A stretch of 54,980 nucleotides of DNA from Niveispirillum sp. SYP-B3756. Lineage in GTDB: Bacteria; Pseudomonadota; Alphaproteobacteria; Azospirillales; Azospirillaceae. How positions within the stretch are numbered: the stretch's first letter is position 1; every line of letters begins with the position of its first letter. Under the pieces are notes generated by a model. It made no database searches, was not told where the DNA came from, and saw only the letters and a list, made by a program, of their open reading frames with translations. A program made the translations under genes and the position numbers. Below, piece after piece: positions 32,460-40,514 of this stretch. The DNA is taken from positions 1-54,980 of the forward strand of contig NZ_WIDQ01000023.1 in the NCBI RefSeq assembly GCF_009495745.1, read 5' to 3'.

Positions 32460-33407
32460 ATGGCCCGCGCCACCGGTGCCCACGCGCAGTTGCTGGGTGC
32501 GTTCGAAGCTGCCTATGGCACCGCGCCCGGCGGCAATTTCCACACGCTGCCCTTTGTCAGTTGCGACATCGGCAGCCAGCAGCCGCTGGAAGCCTCCGAC
32601 GTGCTGGGGTTGGGGCGTGACCCGGCCCCGCCATCGCGTGATGTCATCACCGCGGAGGGCCAGATCACCGTCCCGGTGGACCTGCGCAGCATCGGTTTCT
32701 GGCTGAAGGGGCTGTTCGGGCCGCCGGTCACCACCGGCACCGGCCCTTACAGCCATGTCTACACATCCGGGGCCAACACGCTGCCCAGTCTGGCGCTGGA
32801 AGTCGGCCATCCGCAGGTGCCGCGCTATTTCCTGAACCTTGGTTGTCTGGTCAACAGCCTGAACCTGGGTTGGGCGCCATCGGGCAAGGCCAATGCCACC
32901 CTGGCCCTGATCGCACAGGGGGAGACGGACGCCGATACCTCGTCCGGCGGCACCCCCACCACACAGGGCTTGCAGCGGTTCCACCAATTCCAGGGACGCA
33001 TCCGGAAAGATGGGGCGGCGCTGGCCAATATCACCGCCGCAGAACTGACCTATGCCAACAATCTCGATCCCGTCCGCGTCATCCGCGATGATGGCAAGAT
33101 CGAAGGGGCGGACCTTGGCGTGGCATCCTGCACCGGTAATCTGGCGGCCCGCTTTGCCGACATGGTGCTGCTGGATGCCGCCACCGATGGCACCGCCACG
33201 GCGTTAGAGTTCGCCTGGGTGATCGATGCCGACCGGTCCCTGACCATCGCCCTGCCATCGGTCTATCTGCCCAAGCCTCGCATCCCGATTTCCGGCCCCG
33301 CCGGCATCGAGGCCCGCTTCGACTGGCAGGCTGCCAAGCCCGACGGTGGGGCCCCAGGGGGCGCTTTCGTCACCGTCACCCTGAAGAACGACATTGCCAG
33401 CTACTGA
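32460..33407 (+). CDS. major tail tube protein
   Basis: 315 aa from ATG 32460 (CGGAGAA upstream). Beta-rich: ARATGAHAQLLGAFEAAYGT, LPFVSCDIGSQQPLEASDVL, FWLKGLFGPPVTTGTGPYSH, ending GGAFVTVTLKNDIASY. It matches the phage tail tube family common in alphaproteobacterial siphophages, the subunit of the tail shaft. A large insert (about 140-230) may be an exposed Ig-like decoration. The next tail gene is 770 bp away because a VapBC module intervenes. Confidence 0.85.
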   Translation: MARATGAHAQLLGAFEAAYGTAPGGNFHTLPFVSCDIGSQQPLEASDVLGLGRDPAPPSRDVITAEGQITVPVDLRSIGFWLKGLFGPPVTTGTGPYSHVYTSGANTLPSLALEVGHPQVPRYFLNLGCLVNSLNLGWAPSGKANATLALIAQGETDADTSSGGTPTTQGLQRFHQFQGRIRKDGAALANITAAELTYANNLDPVRVIRDDGKIEGADLGVASCTGNLAARFADMVLLDAATDGTATALEFAWVIDADRSLTIALPSVYLPKPRIPISGPAGIEARFDWQAAKPDGGAPGGAFVTVTLKNDIASY

Positions 33408-33425
33408 TGGTGCCAGGATGGGTGA

Positions 33426-33830
33426 TCACGAGAACGGATTTAAGGTCGCCACGCCAGTTGGCTGAAAATGGCGGACATTGCGGGTAACGACCGTCAGTCT
33501 ATGTTCCAGTCCGGTCGCAGCGATCATCAGATCCGCACCCTCATGGCCGATCCCGGCACTGAGGCGTCCCCATCGGCGAGCAGCCTTGAGGTCGAACGGC
33601 AGGATCCGCTCGCCATAGGTGGTCAGGACACGGTCCAGCCAAGTGGTGAGGGACGCGGCAAAGGCAGCATCTTTCGACCGTTGCAGGCCAATGCCGCGCT
33701 CTATCTCGCCAATGGTGACGGTGCTGATAAACAGATCGGCCGTTGGCTGTTCGCTGATCCAGGCGACGATACCGGGATTGCGGTCCCGTTTTCGCAGTTC
33801 TGACAGCACGACAGTATCGAGCAGGAACAT
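33426..33830 (-). CDS. vapC: VapC-family PIN-domain toxin
   Basis: 134 aa: MFLLDTVVLSELRK with Asp5, TVTIGEIERGIGL with the conserved Glu, GADLMIAATGLEH with the third acidic residue, and VVTRNVRHFQPTGV. This is a complete PIN RNase, the toxin of type II VapBC modules that cleave tRNA or rRNA. Its ATG overlaps the antitoxin stop (ATGA). It runs against the phage tail genes. Confidence 0.93.
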   Translation of the reverse strand: MFLLDTVVLSELRKRDRNPGIVAWISEQPTADLFISTVTIGEIERGIGLQRSKDAAFAASLTTWLDRVLTTYGERILPFDLKAARRWGRLSAGIGHEGADLMIAATGLEHRLTVVTRNVRHFQPTGVATLNPFS

Positions 33831-34090
33831 CAGAATTCCACATCACGCGGAGGCGTATGGGAACGCTCGAAGGATCCATCATCCTGCGGCATCGCCAGCA
33901 ACATCTCAGCAAGTGACGGTGCCCGTTCGCGGTCCAGTTGATGCAACCGTGCGAACGTGTCTGCGGCAACCACAATGACGGCAGGCTTGCCATGCCGGGT
34001 AACCATTTGCGGCTCCCCGGCCAAGGCAGCATCGACCACTGTACTGAATTTGTTCTTGGCGTCCTGTAACGACCAGCTCGACTGAGACAT
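33830..34090 (-). CDS. Phd/YefM-type antitoxin of VapC
   Basis: 86 aa: SWSLQDAKNKFSTVVDAALA, GEPQMVTRHGKPAVIVVAAD, a typical Phd/YefM DNA-binding fold, followed by a C-terminal toxin-neutralising tail (LLAMPQDDGSFERSHTPPRD). It binds its own promoter (repeats at 34099-34122) and blocks VapC. First gene of the pair. Confidence 0.92.
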   Translation of the reverse strand: MSQSSWSLQDAKNKFSTVVDAALAGEPQMVTRHGKPAVIVVAADTFARLHQLDRERAPSLAEMLLAMPQDDGSFERSHTPPRDVEF

Positions 34091-34098
34091 GGCAGCAC

Positions 34099-34122
34099 CT
34101 GTCCAGAATTTCTGTCCAGAAT
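34099..34122 (-). promoter_or_regulatory. direct repeats at the VapBC promoter (candidate operator)
   Basis: CTGTCCAGAAT at 34099-34109 and again at 34112-34122, 13 bp apart, 9 bp upstream of the antitoxin ATG on the minus strand. Spacing and position suit an autoregulatory antitoxin site. Confidence 0.6.
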
Positions 34123-34178
34123 ATGCGCCGTGGTCCGAAGCCGGTCAAGGTTCAACCAATCCCAGGGGAGTGCCCACC

Positions 34179-34538
34179 ATGATCCGCCTCGACTTGGCCC
34201 GCGAGCCGTTCTGGCTCGATCTGGGAATGGGGGTGCGTCTTCACCTGCGTCCCTGCACCACGGCGTTGGTGCTGGCCGCCCGTCAGGTCGTGCGTGATGC
34301 GGACATGACCGACGAACCGCCGGACCTCGTGCAGGGCACACGCACCGCCACCTTCCTGAAGGCGATGGGGCGGCTGGCCATCCTTGGCTGGGAAGGGGTG
34401 GGCGATGCCGACGGCACTCCGGTCGAGCCGACGCCTGCCGGCATCGACGCGCTGCTCGACCTGCACCCAGTGGCCGACGCCTTCAGCCTGCACTATCTGG
34501 GGCCGGTGGCGCTGCTGGAGCAGGAAAAAAACGTCTGA
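34179..34538 (+). CDS. tail assembly chaperone, short form (gpG-like)
   Basis: 119 aa from ATG 34179: MIRLDLAREPFWLDLGMGVR, TALVLAARQVVRDADM, ATFLKAMGRLAILGWEGVGD, ending FSLHYLGPVALLEQEKNV. It occupies the lambda G position between tail tube and tape measure. The last codons contain A AAA AAC in the right phase for -1 slippage, five bases before its stop. The short form should coat the tape measure protein during tail assembly. Confidence 0.85.
   Translation: MIRLDLAREPFWLDLGMGVRLHLRPCTTALVLAARQVVRDADMTDEPPDLVQGTRTATFLKAMGRLAILGWEGVGDADGTPVEPTPAGIDALLDLHPVADAFSLHYLGPVALLEQEKNV
34526..34532 (+). other. -1 frameshift slippery heptamer A AAA AAC
   Basis: Zero-frame codons GAA AAA AAC GTC TGA. 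Slippage of AAA-AAC to AAA-AAA continues at CGT (34532) into an open frame to 34888. A textbook XXXYYYZ site at the place where siphophages use -1 frameshifting for the G/GT chaperones. Confidence 0.85.
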
Positions 34539-34888
34539 AGGCCCGCGCCGGGTGGCACTTCGGCGGCGGGCCGGGATACTGCGCGAACTGTGCGGCTGCC
34601 GGCCTGCCCTGTGCAGAGGGGCGGCCGGGGCCAAGTGGGCAGCGTTGCCACTATGATGAGCGCGCCCCGCAGACGGTGGAGGGTTGGCAGGTCTGGGATC
34701 TCGCGCTGTCGTGCGCCGGGCAGCTTCGGATCGCACCGAGCGGGGTGGTGCACGGGTTCGATCATGCCGCGGTGCTGGAGATAGCGACAGCGCTCGACAT
34801 GCCAGTCGCAGCCGTGGCCATCCTGTTGCCGGCGATGGAGGCAGCCCTGGTGGACGCGGCGAACGCCGAACGGAAGCAGGACGCCTGA
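34532..34888 (+). CDS. frameshift extension of the tail chaperone (gpT-like part of GT)
   Basis: 118 residues readable only by -1 frameshift: RLKARAGWHFGGGPGYCANC, then AAAGLPCAEG, PSGQRCHYDERAPQTVEGWQ, WDLALSCAGQLRIAPSGVVH and MPVAAVAILLPAMEAALVDA. The joined product is about 236 aa. The extension carries four cysteines (CxxC...C...C) early on, possibly a zinc knuckle. There is no start codon with an RBS near its beginning. The T part normally recruits the tail tube subunit to the tape measure complex. It ends just before the convergent ParE gene. Confidence 0.8.
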   Translation, partial: RLKARAGWHFGGGPGYCANCAAAGLPCAEGRPGPSGQRCHYDERAPQTVEGWQVWDLALSCAGQLRIAPSGVVHGFDHAAVLEIATALDMPVAAVAILLPAMEAALVDAANAERKQDA

Positions 34889-34894
34889 CAAGCG

Positions 34895-35269
34895 TTACGG
34901 CTCACCCATCTGTTCTTCGGCCGCGGAAAGATGTCGGCTGATATCCATCGAGTCGTGCAGCAGGCGCAGGACATCGATGGTCCGTTCATCCCTGTTCGCC
35001 GTGATGCGGAACAGGACGAAGTGCCGTCCCTTGTTGCCCTTCCGCGCCACGTGCAGCGTCAGGAGGCCCGGCCCAATCTCATCCCGACGTCTGACCCCGA
35101 TGATCGTTGGACCCGTAACCAATGCTTCGAGAGCCGCACTCAGGACTCTTGCGTAGGTACTCGCCTGCGGGCGGCCGAACCTGTCCGCCGTCCAGCGCAG
35201 GATCTCCTGAAAATCCCGCTCTGCCGCCGCCGAAAGGCGAACCGTCCAGATCGTGCTGTCGGACGTCAT
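34895..35269 (-). CDS. parE: ParE/RelE-family toxin
   Basis: 124 aa: WTVRLSAAAERDFQEILRWT, FGRPQASTYARVLSAALEAL, HVARKGNKGRHFVLFRI, then IDVLRLLHDSMDISRHL. This is the ParE/RelE fold with the VLRLLHDSMD C-terminal motif typical of ParE toxins (gyrase inhibitors). Its ATG overlaps the antitoxin stop. Minus strand, 6 bp from the chaperone extension. Confidence 0.92.
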   Translation of the reverse strand: MTSDSTIWTVRLSAAAERDFQEILRWTADRFGRPQASTYARVLSAALEALVTGPTIIGVRRRDEIGPGLLTLHVARKGNKGRHFVLFRITANRDERTIDVLRLLHDSMDISRHLSAAEEQMGEP

Positions 35270-35568
35270 GACCGGTCCCGAACACCCGCCTCATCGCCGA
35301 GTACGCTTTCGGCCAATCCGGTCAGATGCCTCCCCAGGGCGTCGGCCGAGGTGAAGGACCGGAACCGGCCCTCCTCGATGTCGGCAATCCCCAAGCGGGC
35401 CGCTTCACGCAGGGCGTCCAGCCGGGCGCGATCCTCCGCTTCCCGATCTTCGACCAGCCGCAGTCCCTCGCGGAGGACTTCGCTGGCGTTCTGGTAGCGA
35501 CCGGACAATACGAGCCGTTCGATCAATTCGGCCTGATGGTCGGTGAGAACCACATTGCGGGTCGGCAT
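35266..35568 (-). CDS. parD: ParD-type CopG antitoxin
   Basis: 100 aa from ATG 35568: MPTRNVVLTDHQAELIERLV, LSGRYQNASEVLREGLRLVE, then a helical toxin-binding part (RARLDALREAARLGIADIEE). Ribbon-helix-helix ParD pattern. An open frame extends upstream through the palindrome, so I use this ATG, 21 bp from it. It autorepresses and neutralises ParE. Confidence 0.92.
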   Translation of the reverse strand: MPTRNVVLTDHQAELIERLVLSGRYQNASEVLREGLRLVEDREAEDRARLDALREAARLGIADIEEGRFRSFTSADALGRHLTGLAESVLGDEAGVRDRS

Positions 35569-35589
35569 GGGGCAGCCTCCAGTAACGGC

Positions 35590-35620
35590 GCGATCATTGG
35601 CATAATATGCCAATGATCGC
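35590..35620. promoter_or_regulatory. 15-bp perfect palindrome upstream of parDE (operator)
   Basis: GCGATCATTGGCATA (35590-35604), a central A, and its exact complement (35606-35620). It lies 21 bp upstream of the parD ATG and overlaps a TATAAT-like core, as expected for a ribbon-helix-helix operator. Confidence 0.8.
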
Positions 35621-35684
35621 CACCCGATCAAGGCCAGCCCACGTCTCCAGGCACCTTCCATGTCAGGGCCGTCCCCGAAACGGG

Positions 35685-36215
35685 TCAGGACGGAAGCTGA
35701 TCTTTCAACACGGCCTGAATGGTGGCGAGCGACAAGACCAGGGACAGCGGTGTGTCGAGCAGCCGCAACGCCCCGAAAGTTTCATACCATGCGGCGGCGC
35801 GCTCATCCTTGGCATCAATGAGCAGGGCCACACCGCCGACCTGCTGGGAGACGGCGAGGCATCGCCGGCCTGCCGCCAACAGCAACTGTCCGCCCAGACC
35901 ACGTCCGGCGAGGTCGCGGTCAACAGCCAAACGACCGAGGCGGAAGACAACGATGTCATAACGCCCAAGTCCCCGGCGTACATCGTCCGGGACACGGGCG
36001 AACTCGATCGAAGCCGGGCTCAACGTGTAGAATCCAAGGATGCGGGAGGGTGCATCGGCGCTGACGGCGACAAAACACTTGGCCCCACCGCTTTCATGGT
36101 TCTGGCGGGCGAAGCGGCGCAGATAGTCGTTCAGCGCCGGGGTGCCGCAATCGAAGCCGGCCCGGTCATGATGCCGGGCAATCGCTTCCTCATGCCAAAT
36201 TGGTAAAACCGTCAC
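35685..36215 (-). CDS. tacT: GNAT acetyltransferase toxin (TacT-like)
   Basis: 176 aa, GTG start: MTVLPIWHEEAIARHHDRAG, FDCGTPALNDYLRRFARQNH, GFYTLSPASIEFA, RLGRLAVDRDLAGRGLGGQL (acetyl-CoA loop) and a C-terminal WYETFGALRLLDTPLSL. This is the TacT/AtaT-type toxin, which acetylates aminoacyl-tRNA. It overlaps the DUF1778 antitoxin stop by 4 bp, the standard arrangement. Confidence 0.92.
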   Translation of the reverse strand: MTVLPIWHEEAIARHHDRAGFDCGTPALNDYLRRFARQNHESGGAKCFVAVSADAPSRILGFYTLSPASIEFARVPDDVRRGLGRYDIVVFRLGRLAVDRDLAGRGLGGQLLLAAGRRCLAVSQQVGGVALLIDAKDERAAAWYETFGALRLLDTPLSLVLSLATIQAVLKDQLPS

Positions 36216-36490
36216 TTGTCGTTGCGCGCCAGTGCCCGCGCTGCCTCGAGCAGACGGGCGTTGGGCGGCGGCGGATTGTCCAACAGGTCAAGAACCCGCA
36301 GGCTGTCGCGCTCGCTCAACCGCAACCGCTCGGCACGGTCAATCGCTTCGCGGGCCGCCGGAAGGGCGCTGCGCAGAATGAAACCGGTCACGTCGGTATG
36401 CTCAAGGGCAGCGGCGCGCGCCAGCATCGCCTTTTCCGCCGGGTCCACCCGCAACTCGATCCGCCCTGTCTCAGAGATTGTCCGTGCCAT
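36212..36490 (-). CDS. tacA: DUF1778/TacA-type antitoxin
   Basis: 92 aa from ATG 36490: MARTISETGRIELRVDPAEK, AMLARAAALEHTDVTGFILR, SALPAAREAIDRAERLRLSE, RDSLRVLDLLDNPPPPN. A ribbon-helix-helix DUF1778 antitoxin with its toxin-binding tail. The same frame stays open for 2.5 kb upstream, but that part is antisense to the tape measure gene and is not coding. Confidence 0.92.
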   Translation of the reverse strand: MARTISETGRIELRVDPAEKAMLARAAALEHTDVTGFILRSALPAAREAIDRAERLRLSERDSLRVLDLLDNPPPPNARLLEAARALARNDK

Positions 36491-36518
36491 GATGCGGCCC
36501 TCCATGCTGACCCCATAT

Positions 36519-36537
36519 GTACGGAATGAATCCGTAC
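36519..36537. promoter_or_regulatory. inverted repeat upstream of tacAT (operator)
   Basis: GTACGGA and TCCGTAC separated by ATGAA, 29 bp upstream of the tacA ATG on the minus strand. A likely RHH antitoxin site. It is also only 32 bp before the tape measure ATG on the other strand. Confidence 0.65.
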
Positions 36538-36568
36538 CCGACAAGATCAATTCTGCCTCTGTCCAACC

Positions 36569-39241
36569 ATGACCGACCGTACCATAGCCGTGCGCCTTGC
36601 CGCCATCGGCGGCGACCGGGTGCGGGCAGAGCTGCGCGAGGTTGGCACCACCGGCGAACGCGCCCTTCAGCGTATTGAACAGGCATCCCAGCCGGCATCG
36701 CGCGCGCTTCAGGCGGTCGATGCCGCCGCCGGTGAAGTCCGGGGTGAGGCGGAAGCCATGGCCGGGCGACTGGGGCCAGCCGGTGCGGCGCTGGCCGCCG
36801 TGGGGCCGGTGGGGCTGGCGGCGGCAGCGGCCATGGGCGTGCTCTCCATCGGCATCACCGAGGGGCTGAAGGCCGCGGGCGAGGCCGAACAGTCGCTGCG
36901 CCGTCTGGAGGCGGTGCTGAAAGCCACCGGCTATTCCGCCGGCCTGACGGGTGAACAGATCGCCGCCTTTGCCGATGGGCAGGAAGAAGCCACGCTTGCC
37001 AGCGCGGAGGCGGTGCAGGATGCAGCATCCGTGCTGGCCACCTTCCGTTTGGTGGCCGGCGAAAGCTTCACCCGTGCTTTGACCCTGGCCGGCGACATGG
37101 CGGCGGTGTTCGGGGGCGACCTGTCGTCGGCGGCCATGCAGCTTGGCAAGGCGCTGGAAGACCCTGTGGAAGGGTTGAGCGTGCTGCGGCGGGTCGGCGT
37201 CAGCTTCACCGGCAGTCAGGCGGAGGTGATCCGCAGCCTTGTGGAGACCGGTCAGGTGGCCGGTGCGCAACGGATCATCCTGGATGCGCTGGAACAACAG
37301 GTCGGCGGGGCAGCGGCTGCCGAGGCCGGTGGCGTCACCGGGGCGGTCAATCGCCTGTCCGATGCCTGGGGCAAGATGCTGGAGGAGATCGGCAAGACCC
37401 CAGCCGTCGCCGGGCCAGCCGAGGCGGTGCTGGACCTGTTGGCCAGGGCCGCCAATGGTTGGGCCAACATCCTTCAGGGCACGCCCATCGACCAGCGCAT
37501 CGTCGCCCTGAACCGCCAGTTGGTGGAAGCGCAGGATCGGGCGGCCGAGATCCAGGCTATCGTCGATGCCTCCAACGGTCGGTTCGGCCAGCGCCGGCTG
37601 GCCGACGCCCGCGCCGATGTCGCCCGCCTGGAAGCCGAACTCGACGCGCTGATCACCGAGGCTCGCCAGCAGGCCGACAAAGCCGATGCCGACCAGCGGC
37701 AGGCCGACGAAGGCCGCGCCCGCGCCGAGGCTGAACGGCGGGCAGAGATCATTGCCGAGTGGCGCCGCAAGCTCGACGACGGGCTGGGCCAACTGGCCAA
37801 TGATCCGGCGGAGCGCATCGCCCGCGTCAATGCCGAACTCGACCGCACCCGGCAGGCGCTGGAGGCCTTGCGCAGTCCTGACGGCAGCAATGCCGGTGCT
37901 GTCAACAGCGCCCAGGCCAAGGCCGAGGAACTGGCGCGGCGGCGCATCACCCAGATTGAACAACCCGAGCGCGACCGGGCGGCCCGTGAGCAGGACGCGG
38001 AAACCAAGCGGCGACAGGCGGCGATGGATGCCATCGACGGCCAGATTGCCGCCCTGGCGCGGGAACGAGATGCGGTCGCCCTGTCGGCGCGTGAGCGGGC
38101 CATCCAGACCGAATTGCTGCGCGCCGAAGAAACCGTACGGCGCGGCGGCATCGCCCTGACCGACGCGCAGCGGGAGGCGATCCGTGCGGAAACCGGCGCC
38201 AATTACGATGCTGCCGCCGCGACGGCGGAGCGCAACCGGCTGATGGAGGACGGAGCGCGGCTGACCGACAGCCTGCTCGACCCGACCGAACGCTATCAGG
38301 CGGAACTGGCGCGGCTCCAGACCCTGCTGGATGCCGGTGCCATCTCCTGGGAGACGTACAGCAAAGCACTGGAACGTGCGGCACAGGCCGATCCAGAGAC
38401 GCAGAAACGCAACCGCCTGCTGGAGCAGGGGGCATGGCTGACCGAACGGTTGCTGTCCCCGACGCAGGAATATGCCGCCGCCATCGCCAAATTGAACGAG
38501 TTGCAGGCGGCCGGCGCCATCACCGCCGAAACCTGGGCACTGGCCGAGGAGCAGGCGGCCGACCGGCTGCTGGCCGCCAGCCGTCGCTGGCAGGACGGTG
38601 CCATCCGGGGCCTGGAAGAATACGCTGATGCGGCCAGCAATGCCGCCGCCCAGGTTGAAGATGTGATCAGCAGCGCCTTTAGCCGACTGGAAGACGCCCT
38701 GGTTGATCTGGTTACACGCCAGAAGCTCAGCATTGCCGACCTGCTGAATGCCATCGCGGCCGATTTTGCCCGGATGATGATCCGCATGTCCATCACCGCG
38801 CCGCTGGCCCAGGCGGCATCTAGCGCCCTGGCCGGGATCTTCCATGGTGGCGGCATGGCGGGTGGTGCCGCACCAGCGCGGATGGTATCGTCGGCGGCGT
38901 TCACGGCAGCCCCACGTCTGCATAGCGGCACCATGCCCTGGCTTGCAGCGGACGAAATCCCCGCCATCCTGCAACGCGGCGAAATCGTGCTGAACCGGGC
39001 GCAGTCCGCCGCCATGGTGGCGGGCGGCACCCGCACCGAAGCCGGAACCGGCGGGCCGGTCTATATGATCCAGGTCGATGCAAGGGGTGCCGATGATCCG
39101 GAAACAGTGACAGCGCGGGTGGAAGCTGCGGTGGATCAGGCACTGGCCGTCCGCCTGCCGGGCGTGGTCAAGGCGGCCGCCAGCGTTGCCCGGTCGCAGG
39201 TGGCCGATGAATGGAGCCGCCGCGGAGGGCGTTTGGGGTGA
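36569..39241 (+). CDS. tail tape measure protein
   Basis: 890 aa. An N-terminal coiled-coil segment (RVRAELREVGTTGERALQRI) is followed by an Ala/Gly-rich hydrophobic stretch (about 75-105, LAAVGPVGLAAAAAMGVLSI), the lambda-type tape measure core (GLSVLRRVGVSFTGSQAEVI, RLSDAWGKMLEEIGKT), a long charged coiled coil (about 300-540) and a C-terminal domain (SSAFSRLEDALVDLVTRQKL, ADFARMMIRMSITAPLAQAA). It sets tail length; by the roughly 0.15 nm per residue rule the tail would be about 130 nm. Its start is pushed back by the TA genes. The stop overlaps the next start (GTGA). Confidence 0.92.
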   Translation: MTDRTIAVRLAAIGGDRVRAELREVGTTGERALQRIEQASQPASRALQAVDAAAGEVRGEAEAMAGRLGPAGAALAAVGPVGLAAAAAMGVLSIGITEGLKAAGEAEQSLRRLEAVLKATGYSAGLTGEQIAAFADGQEEATLASAEAVQDAASVLATFRLVAGESFTRALTLAGDMAAVFGGDLSSAAMQLGKALEDPVEGLSVLRRVGVSFTGSQAEVIRSLVETGQVAGAQRIILDALEQQVGGAAAAEAGGVTGAVNRLSDAWGKMLEEIGKTPAVAGPAEAVLDLLARAANGWANILQGTPIDQRIVALNRQLVEAQDRAAEIQAIVDASNGRFGQRRLADARADVARLEAELDALITEARQQADKADADQRQADEGRARAEAERRAEIIAEWRRKLDDGLGQLANDPAERIARVNAELDRTRQALEALRSPDGSNAGAVNSAQAKAEELARRRITQIEQPERDRAAREQDAETKRRQAAMDAIDGQIAALARERDAVALSARERAIQTELLRAEETVRRGGIALTDAQREAIRAETGANYDAAAATAERNRLMEDGARLTDSLLDPTERYQAELARLQTLLDAGAISWETYSKALERAAQADPETQKRNRLLEQGAWLTERLLSPTQEYAAAIAKLNELQAAGAITAETWALAEEQAADRLLAASRRWQDGAIRGLEEYADAASNAAAQVEDVISSAFSRLEDALVDLVTRQKLSIADLLNAIAADFARMMIRMSITAPLAQAASSALAGIFHGGGMAGGAAPARMVSSAAFTAAPRLHSGTMPWLAADEIPAILQRGEIVLNRAQSAAMVAGGTRTEAGTGGPVYMIQVDARGADDPETVTARVEAAVDQALAVRLPGVVKAAASVARSQVADEWSRRGGRLG

Positions 39242-39834
39242 GTGATCTTGTCTGGCCCCTGGACCTGCGGCCGGCCAGCCAGGAATTCTACATCCAGACG
39301 CTCAGCACCGTGTGGGCCAGCCCCTATACCGGGCAGAACCAGGTGCTGGAGCGTGATGGTGCCCGCTGGGTCAGTCGCCTGACCTTCCAGCGCGGCGATC
39401 CGCTGGCTCGGCAGGTCGATGCCCTGATCGCGTCTCTGCGCGGTCCCGCCGGCACCGTGCTGGTGCCCGACTGGCGGACCCTGGCTGCGCGTGGGACCCT
39501 GACAGGAACGCCGCAACTGGCGGGCGGCAGCGGGCGCAGCCTGACCGTAACCGGCTTTGCCCCAGGGGCAACGGGCGTGCTGCTGCCCGGCGACCTGATC
39601 CAGACCTCGCCCGGTCGCGCCCATCTGGTCACCGGCACCGTCACTGCTGGCCTGGATGGCAACGCCCTGGTGCCGGTGGAACCGCGCTTGCGCGACCCGG
39701 TGGCGATCGGTCCGCTGGTCACCACGGCCTGCCGGGTGCGGATGCGCCTGTCCTCTGACGATGCCGGGCGCAACCCGACCCGTCCGCCGCGCCGCAGCGA
39801 ATGGTCGCTGGAACTGTTCGAGGTGCTGGCATGA
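39238..39834 (+). CDS. distal tail protein, copy 1 of a tandem pair
   Basis: 198 aa from GTG 39238, overlapping the tape measure stop. MSDLVWPLDLRPASQEFYIQ, TGQNQVLERDGARWVSRLTF, ALIASLRGPAGTVLVPDWRT, closing VRMRLSSDDAGRNPTRPPRR. The closing pattern is repeated in the next protein. The position after the tape measure is that of distal tail/minor tail proteins (gpM-like). Function is by position. Confidence 0.75.
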   Translation: MSDLVWPLDLRPASQEFYIQTLSTVWASPYTGQNQVLERDGARWVSRLTFQRGDPLARQVDALIASLRGPAGTVLVPDWRTLAARGTLTGTPQLAGGSGRSLTVTGFAPGATGVLLPGDLIQTSPGRAHLVTGTVTAGLDGNALVPVEPRLRDPVAIGPLVTTACRVRMRLSSDDAGRNPTRPPRRSEWSLELFEVLA

Positions 39835-40514
39835 TTTCGGACTGGCCGGAAGACATTCATCCCGTCGCTGTGGCTTTCTGGTTCCAGCCGGTCACAGTGC
39901 AGAGCGCCTCACCACTGACCCGCCAGACCCTGGTTCTGGAGCGGGAAGGTTCCCGCTGGGTGGCGGAGGTGACGGTGGATCTGTCGGGCGCTGATGCCGC
40001 CCGTTTCGGGGCGTGGCTGGCTGCCTGTCGCGGCCCCGTCGCCTCGTTCCGCGTACCGTTCTGGCTGCATGACGGGGCCACCGGTTCGCTGCGGTCGATG
40101 GACGAGTATGCAGCCGCCATCGGGATCACCCGCTTCAGTGATGGCACCGACTTCGACGATGGTGCCGGCTTCATCGAGGGAACCGGCCAACCCCACATCA
40201 CCGGCGGCGTCGCGGCACGGCTGGCCGTGGCCGGCTTTGCACCATGGGCAGAAGGGGTGTTGAGACCGGGCGATGCCGTCTCGCTCCCACCCGGCACTGT
40301 GCATCTGCTGGTCCAGACCGGGCGCACCGACATTGACGGCCGGATGATCGTCACCGTCCGGCCCCCTCTGCGCAGCCCCATCGGCCGCGCGCCCCTGGCG
40401 ACCGATGGGCTGACAGTGCGTATGCGGCTGGCGAACGACGAGGCAGGCCGGGGACGCACCCGCCCACCGGCCCGGACCCGTTGGAATTTGAACCTTGTGG
40501 AGGATCTGGCGTGA
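39831..40514 (+). CDS. distal tail protein, copy 2 of a tandem pair
   Basis: 227 aa from ATG 39831 (ATGA overlap with copy 1). DIHPVAVAFWFQPVTVQSAS, RQTLVLEREGSRWVAEVTVD, FGAWLAACRGPVASFRVPFW, closing VRMRLANDEAGRGRTRPPAR. It matches copy 1 in the VLER.G.RWV strand, the CRGP-type turn and the final RMRL..D.AGR..TRPP motif, with an insert of about 30 residues (GSLRSMDEYAAAIGITRFSD). Probably a second ring or adaptor at the tail tip. Confidence 0.75.
   Translation: MISDWPEDIHPVAVAFWFQPVTVQSASPLTRQTLVLEREGSRWVAEVTVDLSGADAARFGAWLAACRGPVASFRVPFWLHDGATGSLRSMDEYAAAIGITRFSDGTDFDDGAGFIEGTGQPHITGGVAARLAVAGFAPWAEGVLRPGDAVSLPPGTVHLLVQTGRTDIDGRMIVTVRPPLRSPIGRAPLATDGLTVRMRLANDEAGRGRTRPPARTRWNLNLVEDLA

Noticed and set aside
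36212-38974. A 920-codon open frame antisense to the tape measure gene
   Set aside because: Only its last 92 codons (the DUF1778 antitoxin) look like a protein. The rest mirrors the GC-rich tape measure gene and has low-complexity composition.
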